DNA of 64,000 nt, from positions 117,402 to 181,401 of the forward strand of contig CAYWZW010000002.1 in NCBI GenBank assembly GCA_964462945.1, read 5' to 3'. Shown here piece by piece: positions 43,709-52,020 of this stretch (position 1 is the stretch's first letter; each line of letters starts with the position of its first letter). The notes under the pieces were generated by a model that saw only the letters and a program-made list of their open reading frames with translations, made no database searches and was not told the DNA's origin. The translations under genes and the position numbers were made by a program. The DNA is from GCA-020343675 sp964462945 (GTDB lineage Bacteria > Planctomycetota > Phycisphaerae > Sedimentisphaerales > Anaerobacaceae).

Positions 43709-44284
43709 ATGGCAGTGAAATTGAGAATGACGAGGATGGGAAGGCGGCACCGGCCGTTCTTTCGAATCAACGCCGTCGAATCGCGCAACCCGCGCGACGG
43801 CAGAATACTGGAAAAGCTGGGTCATTACGACCCGATCGAGAAGGACCCGGCCAAGCAGATCGTGCTTGACAAGGAGCGGGCGCAGTATTGGCTCGATAAG
43901 GGGGCCATACCGAGCGATACGGTCTCGGAAATCCTGCTTCGACACGGGATCAAGCACAAATACGCCGAAGAAAAGGCCGCGCGCCGGACAAAAGCCAAGG
44001 CCGTAGCGCGGGCCAAGGGCAAGCTGTTCAACAAGGCCCAGATAATAGCCGCTCAAAAAGTAGCCGAAGCCAAGGCCGCCGAAGAAAAAACCAAAGCGGA
44101 AGCTGAGGCTAAAGCAGCCGAGGAAAAAGCCAAGGCGCAAGCCGAAGCGAAGGCCGCCGAAGAAAAAACCAAAGCAGAAGCCCAGGCCAAAGCTGCGGAG
44201 GAAAAAGCCAAAGCAGAAGCTCAGGCCAAAGCTGCGGAGGAAAAAGCCAAAGCCGAAACCAAAGAGGAACCGGCTTCGAGCTGA
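43709..44284 (+). CDS. rpsP: 30S ribosomal protein S16 with long charged tail
   Basis: The first about 80 residues are ordinary S16 ([54 protein letters not shown]). The rest, about 105 residues, is a tail unlike usual S16: a basic stretch then five near-perfect 13-residue units of the form [13 protein letters not shown], certainly one long charged helix. ATG 43709 follows AAAGGAAAAG at a good distance; an ATG nine codons upstream gives no family match. The stop overlaps a potential ATG of trmD. The DNA repeats of the tail are close enough to vary by slippage. Confidence 0.95.
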   Translation: MAVKLRMTRMGRRHRPFFRINAVESRNPRDGRILEKLGHYDPIEKDPAKQIVLDKERAQYWLDKGAIPSDTVSEILLRHGIKHKYAEEKAARRTKAKAVARAKGKLFNKAQIIAAQKVAEAKAAEEKTKAEAEAKAAEEKAKAQAEAKAAEEKTKAEAQAKAAEEKAKAEAQAKAAEEKAKAETKEEPASS

Positions 44285-44301
44285 TGAGACAGACAAGAGC
44301 G

Positions 44302-45003
44302 ATGAGAGTTGACGTTCTTACGCTTTTTCCGCACGTTTTCGAATCGCCCTTGAGCTGCTCGATATTGAAGAGGGCTCAGGAGAACGGACTGGTTGAAATC
44401 GCGCTGACCGACATACGCGATTTTGCCGCGGACAGCTACAGGAAAGTGGATGACAAGCCATACGGCGGCGGGCCGGGTATGGTCATGATGCCCGGACCCG
44501 TCTTCGACTGTTTCGAGCACGTCCAGACGTTATCCCCGGAAAAGGGCCGGGTGATCCTTCTGACCCCGCAGGGACAGAAGTTCGACCAGGCCAAAGCTCT
44601 GGAGCTGAGCGGCGAAAAACGCCTGATTCTAATCGCCGGAAAATACGAGGGATTCGACGAGCGAATTCGGATAGGGCTCGACGCCGAGCAAATCTCCATC
44701 GGCGATTACGTGCTCAGCGGCGGCGAGCTGGCGGCGATGGTCATCCTCGACGCGGTGGTCAGACTCCTGGCCGGCGCCCTGGGTGACGAAGACTCGGCCA
44801 AAGACGACTCATTCAGCCATGGTCTTTTGGAATACCCGCACTATACAAGACCGGAGGTCTTTCGCGGGATGAAAGTTCCTGACGTTCTTTTAAGTGGCAA
44901 TCATGCCAAAATCGCCGAGTGGCGGCGCCGACAGGCCCTCGAACGAACAGAAAAATGGCGGCCGGATCTCTTGGAAGAGACCGCAAAAAAAAGGGAGAAT
45001 TGA
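44302..45003 (+). CDS. trmD: tRNA (guanine37-N1)-methyltransferase
   Basis: Makes m1G37 in tRNAs read with CCN, CUN and CGG codons, which prevents frameshifting. The 233 residues show the SPOUT trefoil knot marks: [68 protein letters not shown], the flexible linker with the catalytic Asp ([19 protein letters not shown]) and [20 protein letters not shown] 44302 fits the family start; ATG 44284 overlaps the rpsP TGA as TGATG and would allow coupled translation. rimM, which often lies between rpsP and trmD, is absent here. Confidence 0.95.
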   Translation: MRVDVLTLFPHVFESPLSCSILKRAQENGLVEIALTDIRDFAADSYRKVDDKPYGGGPGMVMMPGPVFDCFEHVQTLSPEKGRVILLTPQGQKFDQAKALELSGEKRLILIAGKYEGFDERIRIGLDAEQISIGDYVLSGGELAAMVILDAVVRLLAGALGDEDSAKDDSFSHGLLEYPHYTRPEVFRGMKVPDVLLSGNHAKIAEWRRRQALERTEKWRPDLLEETAKKREN

Positions 45004-45006
45004 GAC

Positions 45007-47043
45007 ATGAAAGAGAAAGATCAGCCTCCTGGGAAGCCCCAGCAAAAACCCAAGACAGCTCTGGAAGGAGTAAAGTCCCTGGGGCCGGTCCCTGACCTTG
45101 AAGAGCACGTTGACCCCGAGTGGTGGCGGCAGATTTTCAACGCGACGTATCTGAAGACCGACGGCGACGTCGTCGATGATCCGCAACTGACGGCCAAGGA
45201 AGTGGACGTCTTTGCCGGGATTATCAATATGTCGATGGAAGACAGGATTTTGGATCTGTGCTGCGGACAGGGACGCGTGTCTCTTGAGCTGGCCAGGCGG
45301 GGATTCGATAACATCGAGGGCGTCGATCGGTCACACTACCTGATCCAAAGGGGCAAGATGCAGGCGAAAAAGGAGGGGCTCGGCATAAAATTCAGAGAAG
45401 GCGACGCCCGGAAGCTGCGGTATGCGCCCGACACCTTTGACGTGGTCATGATTCTCGGCAACAGTTTCGGATATTTCGAGACGGTCGAAGACGATATGCG
45501 AGTCATCAAGGAGATCTTCCGCGTGCTCAAGCCCTGGGGAAAAGTGCTCGTCGATGTCACCGACGGGGAATACCTCAGGCGGAAATTCCAGGCCCGGTCC
45601 TGGGAGTGGATCGACAAGAAGTTCTTTGTCTGCCGGGAACGCTCGCTGTCTCTGGACAAGCAGCGCCTGATTTCGCGCGAGGTCGTCACGAACGTGGAAA
45701 AGGGCGTCGTCGCCGACCAGTTCTACGCCGAGCGGCTGTACACGGGAAAAAGCATTACCGAGCTGCTGGAGAAGGCCGGCTTTGCCGACGTCACCATCCA
45801 CGCCCAGATCTCCGGCAACTCCCAGCGAAATCAGGACCTGGGAATGATGGAGAAACGAATCATTCTCACCTCTGTCGCCCGCAAAGAATGGACAGCGAGA
45901 AAACGGACGAGGGAATCCAAGAACGTCACGGTCGTGTTCGGCGACCCCCGCAAGCCCGATCCCCTCAAGCCGCTGCGCATCTTCGACGATGACGACTTTT
46001 ATACCATCGACCAGCTCAAAGATGCGCTGCGCGAGCTGGACGGCTATCGCTATTCCTATCTGAACAATCACGACACGCTTTTCAGTGACCTGGTCAAGCT
46101 CGGCACCAAGACCGATTTCGTCCTGAACCTGTGCGATGAGGGCTACAACAACGACCCCCGCAAGGAGCTGCACGTCCCGGCCATGATGGAAACGCTCAAC
46201 ATCCCCTATAGCGGCGGCGGCCCGCAGTGCCTGGCCTTCTGCTACGACAAATCGCTCGTTCGCGGAATCGCCAGTGAGATGGCCATCCCGGTCCCGGCGG
46301 CCTTCTTCATCAAGCCGGAGGACAGCACGTTCGACCTGCCCATCGGATTCCCGGTCATCGTCAAGCCCAACTTCGGCGATTCCAGCTTCGGGATCACCCA
46401 GCGAAGCGTCGCCTACTCCATCGAGGACCTGGTCAACGCGATTTCCGAGATAAGAGAGAAATTCGGATACGAGAAGCCCGTTCTGGTCGAGGAATTTCTC
46501 ACCGGCATAGACTTCACGGTCGGCATCATCGGCAATCCGCCCGAATCGTACACCGTCCTGCCCATCATCCAGGAAGACTACTCCGCCCTGCCGCCCGAGC
46601 TGCCTCGAATCTGCGGCTACGAAGCCAAATGGATACCCGATTCGCCTTACTGGCAGATCAAATCGATCCCGGCGGACCTGCCGGACGACGTCGAAAAATT
46701 CGTCATCGAGTGCTGCCTGAAGCTCTTCGAGAGACTCGAATGCAGGGACTACAGCCGGTTCGACTGGAGAATTGACGCCCGGGGCAATCCTAAGCTCCTT
46801 GAGGTCAACCCGAATCCCGGCTGGTGCTGGGACGGGCATCTGGCAAAAATGTCAAAACTCGCCGGGCTGTCTTACTCGCAGATGTTAAGTGAAATCCTCC
46901 GCGCCACTGAAGATCGTCTGAGCAGTCAGACGCCGGGCGAGAAAGACGCGACGACTGAGCCTCACGCCAGACCGATACTAAACGTCGCCGAGAAGAACGG
47001 AAAAATAGAGGCAACAGCAAATTCCGTCCCCAATCACCGATAG
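45007..47043 (+). CDS. Fusion of a class I methyltransferase and a D-Ala-D-Ala-ligase-like ATP-grasp enzyme
   Basis: A 678-residue two-domain protein starting three bases after trmD. Residues about 35-290 are a SAM-dependent methyltransferase (DRILDLCCGQGRVSLELARR, VEGVDRSH-type acidic loop, FREGDARKLRYAPDTFDVVM, ILGNSFGYFE). Residues about 300-640 form an ATP-grasp ligase of the Ddl type (FVLNLCDEGYNNDPRKELHV, YSGGGPQCLAFCYDKSLVR, GFPVIVKPNFGDSSFGI, PVLVEEFLTGIDFTVGIIG, RFDWRID and LLEVNPNPGW, with metal ligands in the last two). It should methylate a small substrate and join it to an amine using ATP. The product is unknown; a modified dipeptide or wall precursor is a guess. The last 35 residues are disordered. 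Confidence 0.85.
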   Translation: MKEKDQPPGKPQQKPKTALEGVKSLGPVPDLEEHVDPEWWRQIFNATYLKTDGDVVDDPQLTAKEVDVFAGIINMSMEDRILDLCCGQGRVSLELARRGFDNIEGVDRSHYLIQRGKMQAKKEGLGIKFREGDARKLRYAPDTFDVVMILGNSFGYFETVEDDMRVIKEIFRVLKPWGKVLVDVTDGEYLRRKFQARSWEWIDKKFFVCRERSLSLDKQRLISREVVTNVEKGVVADQFYAERLYTGKSITELLEKAGFADVTIHAQISGNSQRNQDLGMMEKRIILTSVARKEWTARKRTRESKNVTVVFGDPRKPDPLKPLRIFDDDDFYTIDQLKDALRELDGYRYSYLNNHDTLFSDLVKLGTKTDFVLNLCDEGYNNDPRKELHVPAMMETLNIPYSGGGPQCLAFCYDKSLVRGIASEMAIPVPAAFFIKPEDSTFDLPIGFPVIVKPNFGDSSFGITQRSVAYSIEDLVNAISEIREKFGYEKPVLVEEFLTGIDFTVGIIGNPPESYTVLPIIQEDYSALPPELPRICGYEAKWIPDSPYWQIKSIPADLPDDVEKFVIECCLKLFERLECRDYSRFDWRIDARGNPKLLEVNPNPGWCWDGHLAKMSKLAGLSYSQMLSEILRATEDRLSSQTPGEKDATTEPHARPILNVAEKNGKIEATANSVPNHR

Positions 47044-47120
47044 CCCCGCGGCAGCGACGAGGCTAAAATAGCCAGGCATTGATACCGGTGCGGCCCTTGC
47101 ACGAACAAACAAGGGCCGCA

Positions 47121-47155
47121 CCCGGATTTGCCAGGAGATGATGAAAATCGTCGAA
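47121..47155. repeat. 35-bp dispersed repeat
   Basis: CCCGGATTTGCC..TCGTCGAA; 31 of 35 bases match 52412-52446. It is the only feature seen in the 284-base gap 47044-47327, apart from fragments of similar repeats; no gene is evident there. Confidence 0.6.
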
Positions 47156-47327
47156 TTGCACGCCGCTCTGTTATGCGCTCGCCCTCCGCTGTCATTCCTG
47201 CGGAAGGTTATCACCCCTGCGAAAGCACGGGCAGCAATCCAACCGCTCACACCTTGTGTGACGGAGCACGATCAGGATTTTCAGCTCCTGCCGGACTCCA
47301 AGATGCCACTTTGAGAACAGTCAACGG

Positions 47328-48050
47328 TTACTCCACCCGGAACCAAGCATAGAGTCCAGGTTTAAGAGGTAACCTAATCTCCCCGTGCAGCCGAAGGTCT
47401 GATGGGGGAATTTTCATATCTTCCGTGCCTATCTCGACCCCCCAGCACACAATTCCGCCGCCCCAGCGCAACCTAACCTTACGATTGCCGTTCTCGTCCC
47501 TCGAATAATATACACTGCGAGGGTTCAATTCTTTCAACGGTTCTGTCCATTGGTCGGAACTTAAAGGAGCAGGGTAATCAATGTCGTCCTCTTTGTCGAG
47601 CGTCCTTAGCCAAGCCCTTATCGACTCAACATCTGCACGAGCGCTTATGCGTTCTCCAAAGCCATACATAAAAAACCTGGAGCTGGGCCAGCTTATCGCC
47701 GGCTCAAGCGAGGACGCGACAAAAGATGCAATTAACACCGACGGAATGGCAATTTCGGCAGCGATTATGAGCTTTTTCCTCCGCGTGAGTTTCTTCCAGT
47801 CGCGAAATAATCTTGAGGTACATACAACAAAACAAATGATGCTGAAAATCAAGTACGGCGCCACACTCAAAACAACAAAATATATCGCCTCGGGGTAGAA
47901 CCGCCCGCAGAGATAAAAAAACCCTCCCAGCGGCAAAAGGATGAAGAATATGACGGGCAGGATAAGAAGAATCACGACCGATCGCTTCCAGTTCCAGCCG
48001 GGCTTTATTTCACTGGTTTGTGCTGCCTCGGTGTGCTTGTCTTGCTCCAT
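47328..48050 (-). CDS. Uncharacterised three-span membrane protein
   Basis: A 240-residue protein with membrane segments at about 25-48 (VVILLILPVIFFILLPLGGF), 56-78 (YFVVLSVAPYLIFSIICFVV) and 92-112 (KLIIAAEIAIPSVLIASFVA). The remaining 125 residues are a soluble domain outside the membrane, with SIRAWLRTLDKEDD and RKVRLRWGGGIVCWGVEIG. I do not recognise a family. The gene stands alone on the minus strand in the accessory region, divergent from the zinc-ribbon protein gene. Confidence 0.7.
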   Translation of the reverse strand: MEQDKHTEAAQTSEIKPGWNWKRSVVILLILPVIFFILLPLGGFFYLCGRFYPEAIYFVVLSVAPYLIFSIICFVVCTSRLFRDWKKLTRRKKLIIAAEIAIPSVLIASFVASSLEPAISWPSSRFFMYGFGERISARADVESIRAWLRTLDKEDDIDYPAPLSSDQWTEPLKELNPRSVYYSRDENGNRKVRLRWGGGIVCWGVEIGTEDMKIPPSDLRLHGEIRLPLKPGLYAWFRVE

Positions 48051-48254
48051 GGCTAATTGATGTCCTGCGCCCGCTCTACCTTGCCGGGTTTACCTTACAT
48101 ACTCTCTTGCTATCTCGTATCTTGGGCGTTATATGTATAATAGAAGTTGACGTCACAAAGTCAATGGTCCGTCCGTAAGACAACATGGAGGTCAGAATGA
48201 GAGGTCTGAACCGGTGAGAGATTTCGAAAGGCACACGAATGTGGGAGAGGAAAA

Positions 48255-49418
48255 ATGGAAAATGAGAGAACACAAATAAGCTGTCCGAGATGCGGCAACG
48301 AAAACTCCGCCGGCGCCCAATTCTGCAACGCCTGCGGCGGCCCCCTGACGCAGGCCGGCCCGACAACCCAAAGGGTAACCGTCAGGGTCAGCAGACTGGC
48401 TATCGCATCGGTCGTACTTGCGCTTCTAAGCTGTTTGCTTTTGTATTTTACATTCACCGGAAGAGCTGGCCGAGGTAATCCCCTCGCTGTGATGTGGCTG
48501 ATTACGAGCCTGGCGGCCATCGCTCTGGGTATCGTCAGTCTAATCCAAATCGGGTTGAGCGCCGGCCGGGTAGTCGCTGTAGGCTTTGGTGTAATCGGGA
48601 CCACGCTTCCATCTGTTGTTTTCCTCCTAATGATGCTCATCGCTCTTTTGAGGACACCCAGGAGCGGCGCGTTTCGCATGGTGTGCGGCACGAACCTCGC
48701 CGGCATCGGCAAGGCCATGCTGATCTACAGTAACGACTACGATGACGAATTCCCGCGTGCCGGCGGAAAGGGCAGCGCGTGGGCGCCCAAGATACCCGAC
48801 TGGAAAGCCGCCAACCGGTTTACCGCTTACGGCTTAGCAGCCGACGGCAGCGGCGGCCAGGGAAGCATCTCAGCCAGTCTTTATCTTCTGGTCAAGTACG
48901 CGGAGGTGGAGCCGAAGCGCTTTATCTGTACGGGTGATCGCGGGATCACTGAATTCAAACCCGGCAGGTTCAGCGCACCGGGCAAGAAACTGACTGATCT
49001 GTGGGACTTCGGGGCCGAGCCTTGGAAGCATTACAGCTACTCCTATCACAACCCTTATAGCGCGTATGCTCTGACAACGGCCTGCGAACCAGGTTTTGCG
49101 GTAGCCGCCGACCGAAATCCATGGATGGCTTCGCCCTTCGTCAAGGCCCGGGATTTTGGCAGATTCAACCCGGACGGCGACCGAGAAGCGATAAGGGGCG
49201 GCAACGCCGTCGCCCACAAGTACGACGGCCAGAACGTGCTGTTCGTGGACAATCACGTCGGCTTTGAGAAGGACTCTTTCTGCGGCATTAACGACGACAA
49301 TATCTATACCTCCTGGGACGGCCAGGACATACGGCGCGGCGTCCCGCCTAAACTCGGCAGCCAGCCGGCGGACCGGCTGGACTCGCTGCTGGTCAATGAC
49401 CCGCCAGTGCCGCCGTAG
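48255..49418 (+). CDS. Zinc-ribbon membrane protein with pseudopilin-like H-X9-DG end
   Basis: A 387-residue protein. It begins with a zinc ribbon (SCPRCGNENSAGAQFCNACG, four Cys), then three membrane spans between residues 45 and 135 (DUF4190-like block VLALLSCLLLYF, MWLITSLAAIALGIVSLIQI). After residue 150 it resembles the C-terminal domain of planctomycete DUF1559-type pseudopilins: NLAGIGKAMLIYSNDYDDEF, FICTGDRG, HKYDGQNVLFVDNHVGFEK, where the last block is the H-X9-DG element. It lacks the usual N-terminal prepilin methylation motif, so the pilin-like part has been grafted onto another membrane anchor. Role unknown; a surface sensor or assembly protein is possible. Confidence 0.75.
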   Translation: MENERTQISCPRCGNENSAGAQFCNACGGPLTQAGPTTQRVTVRVSRLAIASVVLALLSCLLLYFTFTGRAGRGNPLAVMWLITSLAAIALGIVSLIQIGLSAGRVVAVGFGVIGTTLPSVVFLLMMLIALLRTPRSGAFRMVCGTNLAGIGKAMLIYSNDYDDEFPRAGGKGSAWAPKIPDWKAANRFTAYGLAADGSGGQGSISASLYLLVKYAEVEPKRFICTGDRGITEFKPGRFSAPGKKLTDLWDFGAEPWKHYSYSYHNPYSAYALTTACEPGFAVAADRNPWMASPFVKARDFGRFNPDGDREAIRGGNAVAHKYDGQNVLFVDNHVGFEKDSFCGINDDNIYTSWDGQDIRRGVPPKLGSQPADRLDSLLVNDPPVPP

Positions 49419-49465
49419 CAGAGAGTCTTGGCGCGTCATCTTGAGACCGGCAAGAAGACTTGTAG

Positions 49466-49483
49466 GGCGGGGCTTGCCCCGCC
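49466..49483. repeat. REP-like palindrome
   Basis: GGCGGGGC-TT-GCCCCGCC, a perfect 8-bp palindrome with a two-base centre, of the same GGGC-TT-GCCC family as 1464-1479 and 51746-51770. Confidence 0.7.
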
Positions 49484-49515
49484 GATCATCCTGAGAGCAG
49501 AAAGGGCAGACTATA

Positions 49516-49665
49516 AAGAACCTCAAGCGACGCGAATTTCTTGGTTTCGTAGGCGGCAGCGCCGTGCTGGCGATGGGTGGCAGCCTCAAAGCCGCAGGCT
49601 TTGGGGATGGCGGTTCGGCCCTGAGCTTACCGCCTAATGGCTCGACTCCGAATCTGGGCAAGTAG
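49516..49665 (+). pseudogene. TAT signal peptide relic of a lost exported protein
   Basis: Without a start codon, the frame reads KNLKRREFLGFVGGSAVLAM, a clear twin-arginine leader (RREFLG), then about 25 unremarkable residues and TAG. Only the leader of a former exported protein, probably a sulfatase or oxidoreductase, is left. The surrounding 49419-49700 has no other gene. Confidence 0.6.
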
Positions 49666-49700
49666 CCGCACCCACGAGCTTCTGACCGGCTGTGATATTC

Positions 49701-51368
49701 CTACGGCGTCAGCGCCCGGTTGTAGAGGCGGACGTCGTCGATCAGGCCGGAGAAAAACGTGCCGGCCTGGCGCGTCTTTGCGGCGCCGAAATACAAGCCG
49801 CCGTCGGCGCTTTCCAGGCCGGTCAGCGGGGCGCTGTCCTTAATCACTTCCCGCCCATCGACGTACAGGTGTCTGTACTGGCCGTCCCAGGCAAAGCCGA
49901 CCTCGTGCCAGGAGCCGTCAGTGATGACCGCCAGCGATACAATCGAGTCGCCTCCCCGGCCGGTGGTCCTTAGCTCCGTCATCAGCCTGCCGCCCGAAGC
50001 GTCTATGCAAAGCCAGCTTCTGCCGGTTCCCGTTCCATCGGCCTGCGAAATAATCACCTGTCCCGGCTGGCCGCCCATGACCCAGGCGAAGACGCTGAAT
50101 GGACCGGCCGCAGGGTCCAATCCGGAAGCGGTACCGACGTAATCATCGACGCCGTCGAACAGCAGCGCGCCATTGACCTGCCCACCCGCCGGCTGCCAGA
50201 GCGGCCCGCCGTGCAGTGTGCCGTGATTCTGGCCGGCGCTGTCGTGCGCGACGCCGCCCTCGGCCTCGTCAAGCGTCCAGCGCCCCAGCAGGCCCGGATA
50301 CGTCAGCCAGTATTCGACCAGGCCCGCCAGGTCCCTGTAATTGACCACGCCGTCCCCGTACGGGGGCGGACAAATATCGACGGACTCCTCATCCTCCAGC
50401 CAGTGGTGAGCGAGCTTCCAGAAGTCTTTCATATCGACAGCGCCGTCGCCGTTGAAGTCCGGCATCGCTCGAACCGGGGCGATTGAGACCTGCCAGAGGT
50501 CCTGCCCGCCTACTCCGCCGGGCCGGGTGGAGCCGAAATAAAGCACGGTTCCGTCAGCCGAGATGCTCGGATCGGTATCCTGGTATGGCGTGTTCACAAG
50601 CGGGCCGAGATTGACCGCGACCGTCGGCCCGTCGCTCCGGGGGTCCCGCGCCGCCACCCAAATATCGCGGTCTCCTGCTGCACCCCGGCGGTCAAAATAC
50701 AGGGACAGACCGTCGGCTGAGATGTTCGGAGACAGTTCGTTATAAAGCGTGTTGGTCGTCGCGCCCAGGCTCACGGGCACCGTCCAGGCGCTGTCCGTCG
50801 TCGCCCGCTGCGTCACGTAAAGGTCGTAGTTGCCATCCCGCGCAGAGCCGAAAAACAGCATCAGCCCGTCGGCTGAGATGCCCGGATGGTTGTCGTAATC
50901 GCCGCTGTTGACCGGGCGTCCCAGATTCACGGGCGGCCCCCAGGACTCTTCGATGCTGTTTCGCGTCGTCACGTACAGGTCGGGGCTGCCGTACCCGCCG
51001 GGCCGGTCGGAGGCGAAGTACAGCGACAAGCCGTCGGCGGAAATGCTCGGCCCGGAGTCGCTGAAGTAACCGTTGACGGGCGACGGCAGAGGAACCGGCG
51101 GGCCCCAGTCGCTGTCTGTCGTTTCTCTGGTCGTCATCCATATATCCCAACTGCCCAGGCCCGTGGCTCGAAGCGAATCAAAGTAAAGCGTCAGGCCGTC
51201 GGCTGAGACATCCGGCGAGCCGTCCGAACCCTCAGTGTTGACGACCGGCCCCAGATTAGTCGCCGTCCCGAAGATGAAATCCGCCCTCGCCCCACCGCCA
51301 AGCAGCACGATCCCGGCAATAAATCCATACACCATCAGCCTGATTTCAGACATATTCAACGATTTCAT
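49701..51368 (-). CDS. Exported PD40 / dockerin-like / LamG protein
   Basis: A 555-residue exported protein. After a signal peptide (LMVYGFIAGIVLLGGGARA) come five PD40/TolB-like propeller units of the form DxxPSISADGLSLYFxSxRPGGxG. Around residue 305 a dockerin-like EF-hand pair follows (DFNGDGAVDMKDFWKLAHHW and YGDGVVNYRDLAGLVEYW), the arrangement seen in many Phycisphaerae exported proteins. A LamG domain ends the protein (WTLDEAEGGVAHDSAGQNHG, ALLFDGVDDYV, GLIDDVRLYNRAL). ATG 51368 is used; the frame extends 47 codons upstream through a REP palindrome. It probably binds polymers or docks to a surface complex. No catalytic residues are seen. Confidence 0.87.
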   Translation of the reverse strand: MKSLNMSEIRLMVYGFIAGIVLLGGGARADFIFGTATNLGPVVNTEGSDGSPDVSADGLTLYFDSLRATGLGSWDIWMTTRETTDSDWGPPVPLPSPVNGYFSDSGPSISADGLSLYFASDRPGGYGSPDLYVTTRNSIEESWGPPVNLGRPVNSGDYDNHPGISADGLMLFFGSARDGNYDLYVTQRATTDSAWTVPVSLGATTNTLYNELSPNISADGLSLYFDRRGAAGDRDIWVAARDPRSDGPTVAVNLGPLVNTPYQDTDPSISADGTVLYFGSTRPGGVGGQDLWQVSIAPVRAMPDFNGDGAVDMKDFWKLAHHWLEDEESVDICPPPYGDGVVNYRDLAGLVEYWLTYPGLLGRWTLDEAEGGVAHDSAGQNHGTLHGGPLWQPAGGQVNGALLFDGVDDYVGTASGLDPAAGPFSVFAWVMGGQPGQVIISQADGTGTGRSWLCIDASGGRLMTELRTTGRGGDSIVSLAVITDGSWHEVGFAWDGQYRHLYVDGREVIKDSAPLTGLESADGGLYFGAAKTRQAGTFFSGLIDDVRLYNRALTP

Positions 51369-51424
51369 CTTCCCACCATCCTTATCTTCTTTTGAGCGAG
51401 CCGCATGGGCAGGGGAACCTGCCT

Positions 51425-51475
51425 CGTGTCGCGGGCATCTTGCCCGCGGTTCGAGGGCGGGACGCCCTCGACACG
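51425..51475. repeat. BIME-like composite palindrome forming a three-way junction
   Basis: CGTGTC (51425-51430) pairs with GACACG (51470-51475). Inside it are two hairpins: GCGGGCA/TGCCCGC (51431-51447, loop TCT) and GAGGGCG/CGCCCTC (51453-51469, loop GGA). The whole can fold as a compact cloverleaf. It sits just upstream of the PD40-LamG gene. Confidence 0.75.
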
Positions 51476-51613
51476 AACTTGTCCATCTTGTCCGACTGCA
51501 AACGCGCACTGAATCACATTTTGCGTTAATTGCCTCATCTGGTCTTGCTTGTGATCAGCGCGCATCACTGTTCATCCTTCGGCTCTGCTCAGGACGCCGT
51601 CTGCGGTTCCATT

Positions 51614-51724
51614 CTATTCCCTTGCGGCCTCCCACCACAGGCGGGGATAGTCCTGCCCTTCCAGAATCCACCAGATATCCTCCGTGCCGTTTCTCGTCTC
51701 GCCCACGAAGTCCCAGCCAGCCAC
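51614..51724 (-). pseudogene. Relic of an exported-protein end
   Basis: Between two stop codons the minus strand encodes VAGWDFVGETRNGTEDIWW then ILEGQDYPRLWWEA. The same block type (GWDFLDETENG, WTILGVDYPRLCW) occurs in the GLUG protein at 26.4-29.3 kb. Only this piece of a former surface protein is left. The rest of 51369-51801 holds REP palindromes and no gene. Confidence 0.55.
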
Positions 51725-51745
51725 TTAGAAACCGTCGCAAGAAAC

Positions 51746-51770
51746 GCAAGGCAGGGCTTGCCCGCCTTGC
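51746..51770. repeat. REP-like palindrome
   Basis: GCAAGGC-A-GGGC-TT-GCCC-GCCTTGC, an 11-bp stem with one bulged A, of the GGGC-TT-GCCC family. It lies 31 bases beyond the end of brnA and could also act as its transcript end. Confidence 0.65.
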
Positions 51771-51801
51771 GTCTGGCGGGCTTGCCTGACCGATGATGTC
51801 T

Positions 51802-52020
51802 CTACGATGCCCAGTTCAGAGTGAGCTTCTTGCGGGAGTGCGCGCACTGACGCAGATAGAGGTTAATCAGGTTCTGGTAGGGAATCCCCGTCTCTTCGGC
51901 TAATCCTTTGAAGTACTCGATCACATCCGTTCCCAGCCGGAGCGTCACCTGCTTCTTTAGATGCCTGGCGAAGGGATTTTTGCGGCCCTTCATCTTCGAA
52001 AAGTCATATTCTTTCTTCAT
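51802..52020 (-). CDS. brnA: BrnA-family antitoxin
   Basis: A 72-residue ribbon-helix-helix antitoxin. It opens with KEYDFSKMKGRKNPFARHLK, typical of BrnA, then the DNA-binding strand VTLRLGTDVIEYFKGLAEET and helix GIPYQNLINLYLRQCA. It neutralises BrnT by binding it and represses the shared promoter. Its ATG overlaps the brnT stop by four bases (ATGA at 52017-52020), so synthesis is coupled. Both partners look intact, unlike the BrnA/CopG-like relic at 26.2 kb. Confidence 0.9.
   Translation of the reverse strand: MKKEYDFSKMKGRKNPFARHLKKQVTLRLGTDVIEYFKGLAEETGIPYQNLINLYLRQCAHSRKKLTLNWAS

Noticed and set aside
45331..46839. Minus-strand open frame of 502 codons
   Set aside because: Antisense to the methyltransferase/ATP-grasp fusion, whose motifs are unmistakable on the plus strand.
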